15,101 nt of DNA from NCBI GenBank assembly GCA_035532215.1, contig DATKRK010000452.1, positions 1 to 15,101 of the forward strand, in the 5' to 3' direction. Every line of letters starts with the position of its first letter. Position 1 is the first letter of the stretch. The notes under the pieces were generated by a model. The model had not been told where the DNA came from. It did no database searches and saw nothing but the letters and a program-made list of their open reading frames with translations. The DNA is from JAICIG01 sp035532215 (GTDB lineage: Bacteria; Planctomycetota; Planctomycetia; Pirellulales; JAICIG01). The position numbers and the translations under genes are program-made. Below are positions 1-7,886 of this stretch, one piece after another.

Positions 1-540
1 TCTCCATTTGCCCGTCGGCCTATACCGCACGCGGGCGCCAACGAGACGCTTGGGCGGCATGTGGGGCGGCCTTCCAGGCCGTCAATGGCCGGCGGGTGAG
101 GAAGGCCGCCCCACGACCAACGCAAGTCTCATTCTTAGCCGCGCGCAGTATAAAGCGAACGCGAGGTCGTTCGATGGCTGGCGCAGCCGCGCCGAGCGCA
201 GCTTGCCGAAAACGCATGTTCGGCGGCAGAAGAGCCGTGGCGTGAAAGCGAAAAAGCATGATTTATACGCCCCACGAAATGATAAACCGCCGCGATGCAC
301 GAAAACGGCCAAAACCCCGGCCCGCGGGCGAAAACGCCGATCGCGATGATTTATCGATATGCGTTGAAACGGGCGAAAAACAGGCGCCGATCGGGCATAA
401 AATGCCCAGTTTTAGACGCCGCCAAAGGGTCGCAGGACGCGCGAAACCCTTGTTTTCTCGGACAATCTCGCGACGCGGCGCCGATTCACACGCGCGGCGC
501 GCGCGGCGATATAAATAAATCGGCCGAAATATAAATCACC
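1..540. other. Stretch without a recognisable gene
   Basis: No reading frame here resembles a known protein, and the overlapping open frames on both strands are arginine- and proline-rich, as expected from stop-poor high-G+C DNA. The stretch holds a perfect 15-bp inverted repeat (61-114), a small hairpin GGGCAT-AAA-ATGCCC-like motif near 395-413, and patches rich in CGAAAA and GCGCGC. I saw no convincing promoter or terminator. It may be a spacer or decayed sequence; a gene beyond the left edge cannot be judged. Confidence 0.5.
61..114. repeat. 15-bp perfect inverted repeat (REP-like)
   Basis: GTGGGGCGGCCTTCC at 61-75 is matched by its exact reverse complement at 100-114, with a 24-bp loop that itself holds GGCC palindromes. 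No T-run follows, so it is not a clear intrinsic terminator. It has the look of a dispersed intergenic palindrome, although only one copy is present in this window. Confidence 0.6.
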
Positions 541-551
541 GCCGCCGTTAG

Positions 552-681
552 CCCGGATTATTCATCAGCCCACACCAACCCGAAGCGCAAGCGAGGCGGA
601 GCAACGCGCTTACCTCGCTGGCGCTTCGGGTTTCTATGGAGCGCTTTGTCAAGTAATAGCTGGGCTGATGAATAATCCGGG
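552..681. repeat. Nested palindrome: 21-bp outer arms around a 20-bp inner hairpin
   Basis: The outer arms at 552-572 and 661-681 are perfect reverse complements (core GGATTATTCATCAGCCC). Inside, arms at 577-596 and 613-632 pair at 19 of 20 positions (core AACCCGAAGCG, then AGCGAGG). The inner hairpin shares its core with the separate palindrome at 11871-11930, so the two belong to one dispersed family. The outer palindrome has no second copy here. The arrangement looks like one palindromic element inserted into, or composed with, another. It lies about 110 bp past the 3' end of the minus-strand amidohydrolase gene and could also form a hairpin in that transcript's tail. Confidence 0.8.
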
Positions 682-794
682 TTAGCAAGGCGACGAACGG
701 ATGTCGCGGATCGGCTTCGCAGCCGTTGTGCTCGGCCGCGGTTTTCGGCGGTTGCTTGCTCCGTATCGATCCGCCGGCGCCACGGCGCGAATGC

Positions 795-3449
795 TTACCA
801 GCCCAAACAGCACCGCACGTCGGGGTTGTTCATGAAGAACATGATCCGCTCGTCGAGCGGGTGCTTGAGCCGCTCGGCCCGGTCGTGGACGATGCGGCCG
901 TCGATGACGACCGCGGCGACGTGCGTGACGTGCTCGAACGGGTCGCCGTCGTAGAGCACCAGGTCGGCCGTCTTGCCGGGTTCGAGCGTGCCGAAGCGAT
1001 CGTCGATCTCCAAGATCTTGGCCGCGTCGAGCGTGATGGCCCTCAAGGCCCGATCGAAGCCCAGGCCGTAGACCGCAGCCATCGCAGCCTCTTGCCGGGC
1101 GACGCGAGTTTTGGGCACGTAATGCTCGACGCCGCTGGCAATGGCGATCAACAGCTCGCGGTCGGCCAGCGCGGCGGCGTTGGCCAGCGAGCTGTTGTAG
1201 GTTTCCAACTCGGCGACGCGTTGCATGGTCGGATGCACGATGATCGGCAGCTTGGCCGCGGCCAGCCGGTCGCCGAGCAGATACGCCTCGGCCGAGAGGG
1301 CCAGCCGGCTTTTGAGCTTGAACTCGTCGGTCAGCCGCAAGGCGGTCACGATGTCGTCGGCCCGTTGGGCGCAGAACATCGCCGGCAGCTTTTGCTCGAG
1401 CACCTGGCCCAGGGCTTCGTGCTTCAAGTTGCGGTCGGGCTGCGAGGCTTCGTCCTTGGCGGCTCGCTTCTTGCGGGCGTAGTTGGCGGCGTCGCTGAGC
1501 GCGCCGCGGACCAGCGCGGCCGTGCCCATTCGCGTGCCGGGCTTCTTGTCGGGATACGTCTCCTTGGGCGACTCGCCCAGGTTGAACAGCATCATCTGCG
1601 GAAAGCGGACCGTCATCCCTTCGGCCGTTTTGCCGTGCGTGCGAAACACGCCGGTTTGTCCGGCCACGGCATTGGCACGGCCCGGGCAAGCGTGAATCAC
1701 GGTGACGCCTTGTTCGAGCAGGAACCTCAAGAGCGGCTCGGCCGGATTGAAGGCGTCGAGCGCGCGCAGATCGGCCTGGTTCGGATCGGTCGTTTCGTCG
1801 GCGTCCTGGTCCGCCGGAACGTTGTACGCCCCGTTGAGCGGCACGACGCTGTGCGCGTCGATCAGCCCCGGCGTGACCACGGCCGCGGCCAGCACCGGCA
1901 CGCCTTTGGGAAGTTCGAAATCTTTTCGCGAGCCCGCGTAGACGATCTTGCCGTCTTTGACGTGGACGGCGCCGTCTTCGATCGGATCGGCCGCGACCGT
2001 GTGCAAGCGGCCGGCAAGCACGACCAACTCATCGCTTTCGGCCGCCGGCGCCTGGGCATCGTCAGGCTTTTTCGGCGCTTCGACCGCCTCGCGCGGCTCG
2101 ACGAGCGCCTGGGCCGGCGGCGCCTGGCTGCGATCGGCCAGTGCAAAGCCGCCGGTTTGATAGAGCCGGTCCTTGTCGTCGGCCAGGTTGAATGCGCGGC
2201 GGCCCTCGATGTACGTTTCCAGCACGCGCGAATAGACGCTGAACGGCGCCCCGCTGAGCACGACGAAATCGGCGTCTTTGCCCTTTTCGAGCGAGCCGAC
2301 GCGCTCGTCGAGGTGCATCGCCTGGGCCGGATAAAGAGTGATCGCTTTGAGCGCCGTCTCTGCGTCGAGCCCGCCGCGCACGGCGATCGCCGTCGTGCGC
2401 AGCAGGAAGCGGCTTTCGGTGATCGGGTCGTCGGTGTTGACCATCACCTTCACGCCCGCGTCGGTCAGCCGCTTGCCGGTTTGCTCCAGAAAGTCCATCA
2501 CCTCGGCTTTGCCGCCAATACTGTCGGGCACGGTCATCGAGACCGGCACGTTGCGGCGGGCCAGTTCGTCGGCGATTTTGTAAGCCTCGGTGCCGTGCTG
2601 CACGACCAGTTCGAAGCCGAACTCATCGGCCAGTCGCAACACGGTGCGAATATCGTCGGCGCGGTGCGTGTGGAAGTGAACCGTGCGTTTGCGTTCGAGC
2701 ACTTCCACCAGCGGCTCGAGCGACAAGTCAGTCTCAGGGGGCGAGGCGTCTTCGCCGGCGGCCAACTTCTTACGGTAGTTGTCCCACTTGCGTTGATAAT
2801 CGCGGGCCTTGAGAAATTCGCTGCGCTGCAAGGCGGCGATCTTCATCCGCGTGGCGGGCGCCTGCTTGCGGCCGCCGTAGGCCCGCTTAGGGTTTTCGCC
2901 GTTAGCCATCTTCAAGCCGCCCAGCACGGCGGGTGAAACGATCGCCATTTGCTCGACCGTGTGGCCGTGCAGCTTGACGTATAGCGTTTGCCCGCCGATC
3001 GCGTTGCCGCTGCCGGGCATGATGTTGGCCGTGGTCACTCCGCCCGCCAAGGCCATGCGGATGCCGGGGTCGAAGGGATTGATCGAGTCGAGAGCCCGAA
3101 CGATGCTCTGCACCGGCCCGCTCATCTCGTTGCCGTCGCTGTTGGCCGAAACGGTCGGCCGCGAGTAAACGCCCAGGTGCGAGTGCGAATCGACCAGCCC
3201 TGGAATGACGACCTTGCCTTTGAGATCGACGCGTTTTGCGTCTGCGGGCACGATCACTCGATCGCTGGAGCCGATCTCGACGATCTTGCCCTTTTCGACG
3301 AGCATGGCGCCGGAATCGAAAGTTTGGCCCGCAGCCGTCAAGATCTTGGCGCCGACATAAGCGGTCGGGGCGCCCGGTTCAGCCGCTTGCGCGGCTGCGG
3401 CAAGGGTCAGGATCAACAGCGTGGCGAACGTCGATGCGCGCAGCGGCAT
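795..3449 (-). CDS. Exported tandem amidohydrolase-family protein (second half degenerate)
   Basis: This 884-residue protein opens with a signal peptide (MPLRAS then a leucine/alanine core, ending near AQAAEPG), so it should act outside the cytoplasm. It contains two amidohydrolase-like halves of the imidazolonepropionase/dipeptidase-like type. The N-terminal half (about residues 30-430) keeps metal-site features: HSH (H89, H91), HFHTH (258-262), VVQHG (H285) and NTDDP (D340/D341), followed by the usual ITLYPA and GSLEKGKDADFVVL tail. The C-terminal half (about 475-884) aligns block by block with it and keeps the GTLEPGKTADLVL tail, but the metal ligands are lost (HSV, FCAQR, ALSAEA, ASGVEH). 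The substrate is unknown. I chose the start at 3449 over 3489-3491 because GGGAG lies just upstream, the signal peptide begins there, and a likely -10 box sits so that transcription would begin near 3491. Confidence 0.88.
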   Translation of the reverse strand: MPLRASTFATLLILTLAAAAQAAEPGAPTAYVGAKILTAAGQTFDSGAMLVEKGKIVEIGSSDRVIVPADAKRVDLKGKVVIPGLVDSHSHLGVYSRPTVSANSDGNEMSGPVQSIVRALDSINPFDPGIRMALAGGVTTANIMPGSGNAIGGQTLYVKLHGHTVEQMAIVSPAVLGGLKMANGENPKRAYGGRKQAPATRMKIAALQRSEFLKARDYQRKWDNYRKKLAAGEDASPPETDLSLEPLVEVLERKRTVHFHTHRADDIRTVLRLADEFGFELVVQHGTEAYKIADELARRNVPVSMTVPDSIGGKAEVMDFLEQTGKRLTDAGVKVMVNTDDPITESRFLLRTTAIAVRGGLDAETALKAITLYPAQAMHLDERVGSLEKGKDADFVVLSGAPFSVYSRVLETYIEGRRAFNLADDKDRLYQTGGFALADRSQAPPAQALVEPREAVEAPKKPDDAQAPAAESDELVVLAGRLHTVAADPIEDGAVHVKDGKIVYAGSRKDFELPKGVPVLAAAVVTPGLIDAHSVVPLNGAYNVPADQDADETTDPNQADLRALDAFNPAEPLLRFLLEQGVTVIHACPGRANAVAGQTGVFRTHGKTAEGMTVRFPQMMLFNLGESPKETYPDKKPGTRMGTAALVRGALSDAANYARKKRAAKDEASQPDRNLKHEALGQVLEQKLPAMFCAQRADDIVTALRLTDEFKLKSRLALSAEAYLLGDRLAAAKLPIIVHPTMQRVAELETYNSSLANAAALADRELLIAIASGVEHYVPKTRVARQEAAMAAVYGLGFDRALRAITLDAAKILEIDDRFGTLEPGKTADLVLYDGDPFEHVTHVAAVVIDGRIVHDRAERLKHPLDERIMFFMNNPDVRCCLGW

Positions 3450-3497
3450 GGCGGCTCCCAGGAATCTTGGCCAACGGCTCGAAGATGTCATTCCGCA

Positions 3498-3526
3498 AGT
3501 ATAGCTTGGCCGGCTGCCGGGCGGCG
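3498..3526 (-). promoter_or_regulatory. Possible promoter (-10 box) of the amidohydrolase gene
   Basis: Read on the minus strand, GCTATACT gives a TATACT -10 box at 3498-3503, about 50 bp before the chosen start codon. The -35 region 17 bp further upstream is GC-rich and does not match the consensus, so the call rests on the -10 box and its position. Confidence 0.35.
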
Positions 3527-3741
3527 CCCCCGATGGGCCCGGATGATTGCCGCCGCCGAGGGTCGATGTTGAGGCGTGGCCATGCGCGGCGCGCGCCGCC
3601 GGAGCAGGCAGAACATACCAGCGATCTGGTCGAAGCTGGTCGTGAAGTCCGGCCGGCAGGCCGTTTTCGGCATCGCGTGCGGTGCAGTGAGAATTTGCAT
3701 GGCCGAAGTACGGCTATGCAGGCACCCGAGTTTTCAGAAAA

Positions 3742-3771
3742 TAAAAAATGCCGCCCCGGATCGGGCGGCAT
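3742..3771 (-). terminator. Intrinsic terminator of the surface-protein locus
   Basis: On the minus strand the 9-bp perfect stem ATGCCGCCC/GGGCGGCAT (3763-3771 with 3748-3756) closes a 6-nt loop and is followed at once by a T6 run, 3743-3748 (its first T overlaps the end of the stem). It begins 16 bp after the stop codon of the gene ending at 3787. This is a textbook rho-independent terminator and the clearest one in the window. Confidence 0.9.
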
Positions 3772-3786
3772 AATCGCTACGGGCGG

Positions 3787-4473
3787 CTACGGTGCGTCCG
3801 GGTGCGGCGGCGGAGGCGGTTTATGCTCGAAGAATTCCCTCACCGCCTTATTTAACCGATCGATGTGCTCTGTGTTTTTCGCTCGACGCCGAGCCCGAGT
3901 GAGCATCGCTTTCGCCTCTTCTATTCCGCCGTTGCCTGATGGAAAGGCGGTCACAATCACGCTTGCGAATGTGTCAATCGCCCTATCGCTCAAATCCGAC
4001 CCCACTGGCGGCCGTTCCAAATGTTTGACAATCTGGTAGGCGGCTGTCGGCCCTAATTGGGCAAGCACCCTCGCGCACGGATAGCCGGCCATGAGCCCTT
4101 CGCCGGATCGAGCGCTGTTGTCGAATTGACTGATGTTCATCATCAAAAACCGGTTAATTCCGTGATCGTTGCGCTTCGTCCACAACACGGCTAACGCACG
4201 GTCGCTCGCGTACCTCGGCTCCCCAAGACCTCTCTCGTGCTTTGGCATTGCCGCAACGATCTTCAGCAAATCGTCAGACAATTTAGTGAGTTGGCGATGC
4301 AATTCTTTCTCAGCCGCGTTAGCAGCATCCAAGTCTGTTGATCCTAAATCGTGAACTAGCTCGTCGAGTGTGGCGCTTTGCTTGGTTTCAGGGGCGCTAC
4401 GACTAGGCCGACCTAAGATGAGCAAAGCGAGTAAAGCAGCCGTAACCACTGTGACTGTGCGTAGCCGTGTCAT
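3787..4473 (-). CDS. Exported hypothetical protein with HEAT-like helices
   Basis: The product is 228 residues. It starts with a signal peptide (MTRLRT, then VTVVTAALLALLIL, then SRSAPE) and has no lipobox cysteine. The segment LDELVHDLGSTDLDAANAAEKEL (given here as LDELVHDLGSTD and AANAAEKEL) resembles the HEAT-like helices common in planctomycete secreted proteins; the rest is mostly alpha-helical and the C-terminus is proline-rich (HKPPPPPHPDAP). The start at 4473 is favoured over a longer frame from 4578 because GGGAGGAAG lies directly upstream and the signal peptide begins there; the longer form would overlap the preceding gene. It lies 13 bp after the Ig-repeat gene, so the two are probably co-transcribed, ending at the terminator at 3742-3771. 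G+C is visibly lower than in the flanking housekeeping genes. Function unknown. Confidence 0.75.
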   Translation of the reverse strand: MTRLRTVTVVTAALLALLILGRPSRSAPETKQSATLDELVHDLGSTDLDAANAAEKELHRQLTKLSDDLLKIVAAMPKHERGLGEPRYASDRALAVLWTKRNDHGINRFLMMNISQFDNSARSGEGLMAGYPCARVLAQLGPTAAYQIVKHLERPPVGSDLSDRAIDTFASVIVTAFPSGNGGIEEAKAMLTRARRRAKNTEHIDRLNKAVREFFEHKPPPPPHPDAP

Positions 4474-4486
4474 AACTTCCTCCCTA

Positions 4487-6793
4487 TCAAGAATCAAACG
4501 GAGGCCCCAGGTGCGTGAAACCGTCACCAACTGCAACGACATTGGCGTGCGGTGCACCATTCCGAGTCCACAAGACAATCGGCTGTCCGTTTACCATAAC
4601 GGTTGTTGAAGTTACAGATATTTGGGAATACCACGGCAGATAGTCTGATACTCTGCTGCCTTGGGTGACAGGGGCGTCTGGCGTACCACCTTCTGGCCTG
4701 TTTCCATTAAATGATACTCTTAAAAACTCCCACGCCTCCCACTGTCCAATGCGCTCATTTGGCATTGTCCCCACCGGTGGGAAGTTCGCTGGATAGCCAG
4801 GCGAGTCCTGCGAAAAGAACAAGTTGCTGCCATCCGAAAACTCTTCCACATACGGGCTCTCGTCATCTGGGCCGCCGGGATTGGGAGGCGGGTCGTCGTT
4901 CGACGCTTCAGAGAACGTGGGCCAAGTAACGCCATTCCCTATCGGCTGGTAAGGATCGCCTGGGTTAAATTGAACCCAATCGCCACTCTGAAGCTTACGG
5001 GCGGCGTCAAACATCACGCCGTCACCCTCCCATGTTTCCTGAGAGTCGAATGGAATCGCCGGCTGTATGCTGAATACAACTACGATGCCGTTTGTCACGC
5101 CTACTGTCCCGTCGTAGGCATCATTGACTATTGGTATGATCCCCGTACCTTTATACTTTGTGACGAGAGGACCGGGGTCCGTGTTAGGGTCCATGTCGGT
5201 GGCGTTGAAGACTTGCTGTGCCGTGTAGTCATAAGTAATGGCCGACGACGTTGCCCAGATCGAGGTTACGTGAACCAGGTCCATACCGACGCCGTACTGC
5301 ACTTGAACCCCCATGTCCCGCAGCGAATCGCTTCGCACGGTCGCCTCGACCCACAATGTCATAGGTAAATTCATAACGTCGATTGTCGTATTCTCACCCG
5401 TTGACGGATCGCCAGAGTGTGGGTACGGGGTCGCCTTTGAAGAGTCCCGCCATAAATCCAGTCCGGGCGTAAGTGAGAGCAATACGCTGTCACTATCTTG
5501 CAAGACTGGGAACGGCGGGTTCACGACGATCTTCATCAGATCAACCTCGGCGCGGCCGTCATTTGTAGCCGCGACGGGTGACTGTAGACTGTCAACCATA
5601 ACGTCGCCGTTGGTGTCATTGTTATTATAGACTGTGAACGCTCCTCGCGTGAGTTCCTTGTCGAATGGAACCTCATTAGGAACCATAGCGGGGTCGTTCC
5701 AATCGCCGCCATCCCACATCTCAAGGTTTTGCTCTTGTACGAGGATGGATACCGCTACCGTCATGCTGTTCAGCAATCCATCAGTATCGTGATAGGTGAA
5801 TGTATCGATGCCGCCAAAACCAGGATCAGGCGTGTAGATGAACCCGCCATTGGGATCGATTGAGCCGGTTGCGTTCGGATTGCTAATAGGGGCGATGGTT
5901 CCGTGCGCCGGCCCGGCATCAAGAATTGACTGCAAATTGTAGGTGTCTGGCCCGTCTGGGTCCGAATCATTTGCTTGAATGGGCGGCGGGTCGGCCATTT
6001 GATCTGTGCCGCCCTGCACTATCAACTGATTGCCGTCCTGGGCCGTCTCGTTCCATCCAACCTGGTACAGATAGTTGCCAGCGCTGTCGATGCCATCAGG
6101 CTCGGCATCCGGTGCGGCATCGGTGACGTGAATCGTGACCGTTCCAACTGAATCCAGGAGCCCGTCACTCACTTTATAAGTGAATGAGTCATCGCCCATG
6201 TAATGCACTACGGGAAGATAGGCGAACGAACCGTCTTGGTTCAGGTCGAACGACTCTGCGTGGGTAGGACTAGAGTCCAGACTTAACGTCAATGCGTCGG
6301 ACTCGGCATCATAAACGCCGTCCCACACACCGGGTGCTGCTACGTTGAGCGAGGTATCGTGGTAAATCGAATACTCAAAATCGGGCGCTACAGGCGCGGA
6401 CTCGCCAACGGTCAACGTGACCGTGCCGGGATAGTCGCTAGTCTCGTTCGTATAAACGTCCGTCACGTTGAACGTGAAGCTGTCGTCCCCATAGAAACCA
6501 GTATCTGGGAAGTATGCAAATGATCCATCATCGTTCATCGTTACGGTGCCGTCGCTGGGGCCGGAGGCCACGGCGAAAGAGAAGCCGTCGGTTGCGCCGC
6601 CATCGGCGGTGACTTGGCCGTCGATCTCCGTGTCGTGATATCCCATCGCGCTGGAGTCATCCGCCGTGGGCGGCGGAGGCTGGTAGCCGTCCAGCGGCGA
6701 AGCAAACCCGCCTGCGCCGGCGGTTGGATTCGTCGCGGCGGTCGGGTTTGCAGCGGGCGCCGCCGCGTGAGCCGCGTCGGTCGTGGCCGTCAA
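4487..6793 (-). CDS. Ig/cadherin-like repeat surface or secreted protein (main body; N-terminus out of frame)
   Basis: This frame encodes 768 residues from a TTG, but that is not a natural start. The frame continues upstream through a run of 11 glycines (6815-6847) and an Ala/Pro-rich segment (AFQPAEPTAPRP) to about 6954, where it should join the LEPR leader in another frame. Domains: three tandem Ig/cadherin-like units (about residues 42-130, 138-224, 265-352), each with the block DGSFAYxPxxxYxGDDSFTY or a close variant (GGFIYTPDPGFGGIDTFTY in the third). These resemble the bacterial cadherin-like/VCBS-type repeats of large adhesins and matrix proteins. The last ~415 residues are acidic, rich in Asp, Asn, Pro and Trp, and I do not recognise them. 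There is no membrane anchor or sorting signal at the C-terminus (GPPFDS). Repaired, the protein would have about 928 residues. It is the first gene of a two-gene unit. Confidence 0.8.
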   Translation of the reverse strand: MTATTDAAHAAAPAANPTAATNPTAGAGGFASPLDGYQPPPPTADDSSAMGYHDTEIDGQVTADGGATDGFSFAVASGPSDGTVTMNDDGSFAYFPDTGFYGDDSFTFNVTDVYTNETSDYPGTVTLTVGESAPVAPDFEYSIYHDTSLNVAAPGVWDGVYDAESDALTLSLDSSPTHAESFDLNQDGSFAYLPVVHYMGDDSFTYKVSDGLLDSVGTVTIHVTDAAPDAEPDGIDSAGNYLYQVGWNETAQDGNQLIVQGGTDQMADPPPIQANDSDPDGPDTYNLQSILDAGPAHGTIAPISNPNATGSIDPNGGFIYTPDPGFGGIDTFTYHDTDGLLNSMTVAVSILVQEQNLEMWDGGDWNDPAMVPNEVPFDKELTRGAFTVYNNNDTNGDVMVDSLQSPVAATNDGRAEVDLMKIVVNPPFPVLQDSDSVLLSLTPGLDLWRDSSKATPYPHSGDPSTGENTTIDVMNLPMTLWVEATVRSDSLRDMGVQVQYGVGMDLVHVTSIWATSSAITYDYTAQQVFNATDMDPNTDPGPLVTKYKGTGIIPIVNDAYDGTVGVTNGIVVVFSIQPAIPFDSQETWEGDGVMFDAARKLQSGDWVQFNPGDPYQPIGNGVTWPTFSEASNDDPPPNPGGPDDESPYVEEFSDGSNLFFSQDSPGYPANFPPVGTMPNERIGQWEAWEFLRVSFNGNRPEGGTPDAPVTQGSRVSDYLPWYSQISVTSTTVMVNGQPIVLWTRNGAPHANVVAVGDGFTHLGPPFDS

Positions 6794-6938
6794 TGCCTGG
6801 CCCGGGTTCTGAGAGCCGCCACCACCACCGCCACCACCACCACCGCCAGCACTGCCGCCGCTGCCGCTGCCCGCGGCGCCGCTCGGGCTGGACCCAATCC
6901 CCAGGCTAATCGGCGCAGCGGGGCGAGGAGCGGTCGGT

Positions 6939-7275
6939 TCAGCCGGTTGGAAGGCTCTCGCCGAGCATGGTGGGCCGGATGTCGAGCTCGTCGCGGAACA
7001 ATTCGTCGATCGGTTCGGGTTCCGGGCGTTGGCTCTCCGCCGGCGATGCGACGGATGGCGTCGCCGGCAGCGCCACTTCCATCTTCTCGGGCATCCACGG
7101 CTGGCGGGGCGCGGCCGGCTTGGGCGGCGCGATCAGCATGGTCCCGGTTTGGGCGGCGGCAATCGCGGCGCCGAGCACCAGCAACGTATCGCTCGGAGCG
7201 ATGCGCGGTTCGAGGGTCTCGAAAGAGCGACGCGCTTTTTTGCGGGGGGGGGCCGCGACGAAGAGCAGACGACAT
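6939..7275 (-). pseudogene. LEPR-type export leader, N-terminal fragment of the Ig-repeat protein
   Basis: The signature RRSFETLEPRIAPSD, preceded by a basic stretch (PRKKAR) and followed by a hydrophobic stretch (LLVLGAAIAAAQ), matches the LEPR/planctomycete-extracellular N-terminal motif of secreted planctomycete proteins. This frame stops at 6939-6941, after LGESLPTG. The best start is the ATG at 7275, because AAAGGA lies 7 bp upstream and a good promoter precedes it. That ATG is in a different frame (MSSALRRGPPP). Dropping one base from the C9 run (7244-7252) or the adjacent A6 run (7236-7241) gives MSSALRRGPPRKKARRSFE, a typical leader. Dropping one more base near 6945-6955 joins the leader to the 768-residue frame. 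The leader frame can otherwise only start at a TTG at 7307. The gene is either broken, phase-variable, or misread in assembly. Confidence 0.75.
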
Positions 7276-7353
7276 GACGCGATCCTTTCTGGCAAAGGAG
7301 CGAACAAGTGCGAATGCCTGAGGCTACGAGGGGAGCCCCCTCAGACGCCCGCG

Positions 7354-7382
7354 ATCGTAGCGGGCGGCGATCGTGTTGTCAA
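7354..7382 (-). promoter_or_regulatory. Sigma70-like promoter for the LEPR/Ig-repeat operon
   Basis: On the minus strand TTGACA (7377-7382, perfect -35) is separated by exactly 17 bp from TACGAT (7354-7359, four of six -10 matches). Transcription would start near 7347, leaving a leader of about 70 nt before the ATG at 7275, which has AAAGGA as its ribosome binding site. Its position fits the ATG better than the TTG at 7307. Confidence 0.65.
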
Positions 7383-7886
7383 AGAAAAAGTGCGAAGTGG
7401 CGAAAAAAGGCGTAGAAACCGCGATTTGTCGGAGTTCCGCGTCTCGCCAACGAAGAAACAGGCGCGAGCGCGTCGGGCGCCGCCGCTCGATTTCGATTCA
7501 TTCGATTGGGAGCCAATTGCACCGATCACCGCGGAACCCGGATCGCTCGATCGCGGGGAAGGGGGAATTCATAGGACCGCCCGCACTCGACGACCGGCGC
7601 CCCGTCCGCGGCGGCGCTAATTCAATACTTTTTCTTGCTGCCGTTCGCGCTCGTCGCGACGAGCGCCAGCGAGGTAGCGGACCATTGCGCCAGCGAAATC
7701 CGCGTGTCAACGGGCGCGAATTTCCGCTATGCTCTAACTCAGGCGGGGAACTTGATTCGCACGGGCGGCCGGCCACGGAGCGAAGCGAGACGCGAGCGAA
7801 CTGGGTTTCGCGTCTGGCTCGACCGCCGGGCGCACAGACTTCGAAATACCTTTGGATGGCCGCCAGGCCGTGAGTGATTCAAGACG
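7383..7886. other. Divergent intergenic region upstream of rfbB
   Basis: This stretch of about 500 bp separates the minus-strand Ig-repeat operon from plus-strand rfbB. Its open frames are arginine-rich and unlike any family I know. A GCTATGCT motif (7726-7733) gives a possible plus-strand -10 box (TATGCT); the -35 position (7705-7710, TGTCAA) is poor. The same GCTAT(A/G)CT core occurs in front of the amidohydrolase gene. Nothing else is apparent. Confidence 0.45.
7705..7733 (+). promoter_or_regulatory. Weak candidate promoter for rfbB
   Basis: A TATGCT -10 box in the context GCTATGCT lies 154 bp before the rfbB start. The -35 hexamer at 17-bp spacing is a poor match. Listed only because it is the best plus-strand candidate in the gap. 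Confidence 0.25.

Noticed and set aside
258..534. Small genes in the first 540 bp
   Set aside because: Overlapping Arg/Pro-rich frames on both strands, no ribosome binding site and no recognisable motif.
726..2936. Open frame of 736 codons on the plus strand opposite the amidohydrolase gene
   Set aside because: It is the antisense shadow of a recognised gene; its residues (rich in Arg, Gly, Asp, Val) match no family and it has no start signals.
6790..7275. A separate 161-residue protein from ATG 7275
   Set aside because: Past the C9 tract this frame gives Arg-rich sequence and a low-complexity Val/Ala run from the glycine-linker DNA read out of frame; the start codon is probably real but the frame is not.
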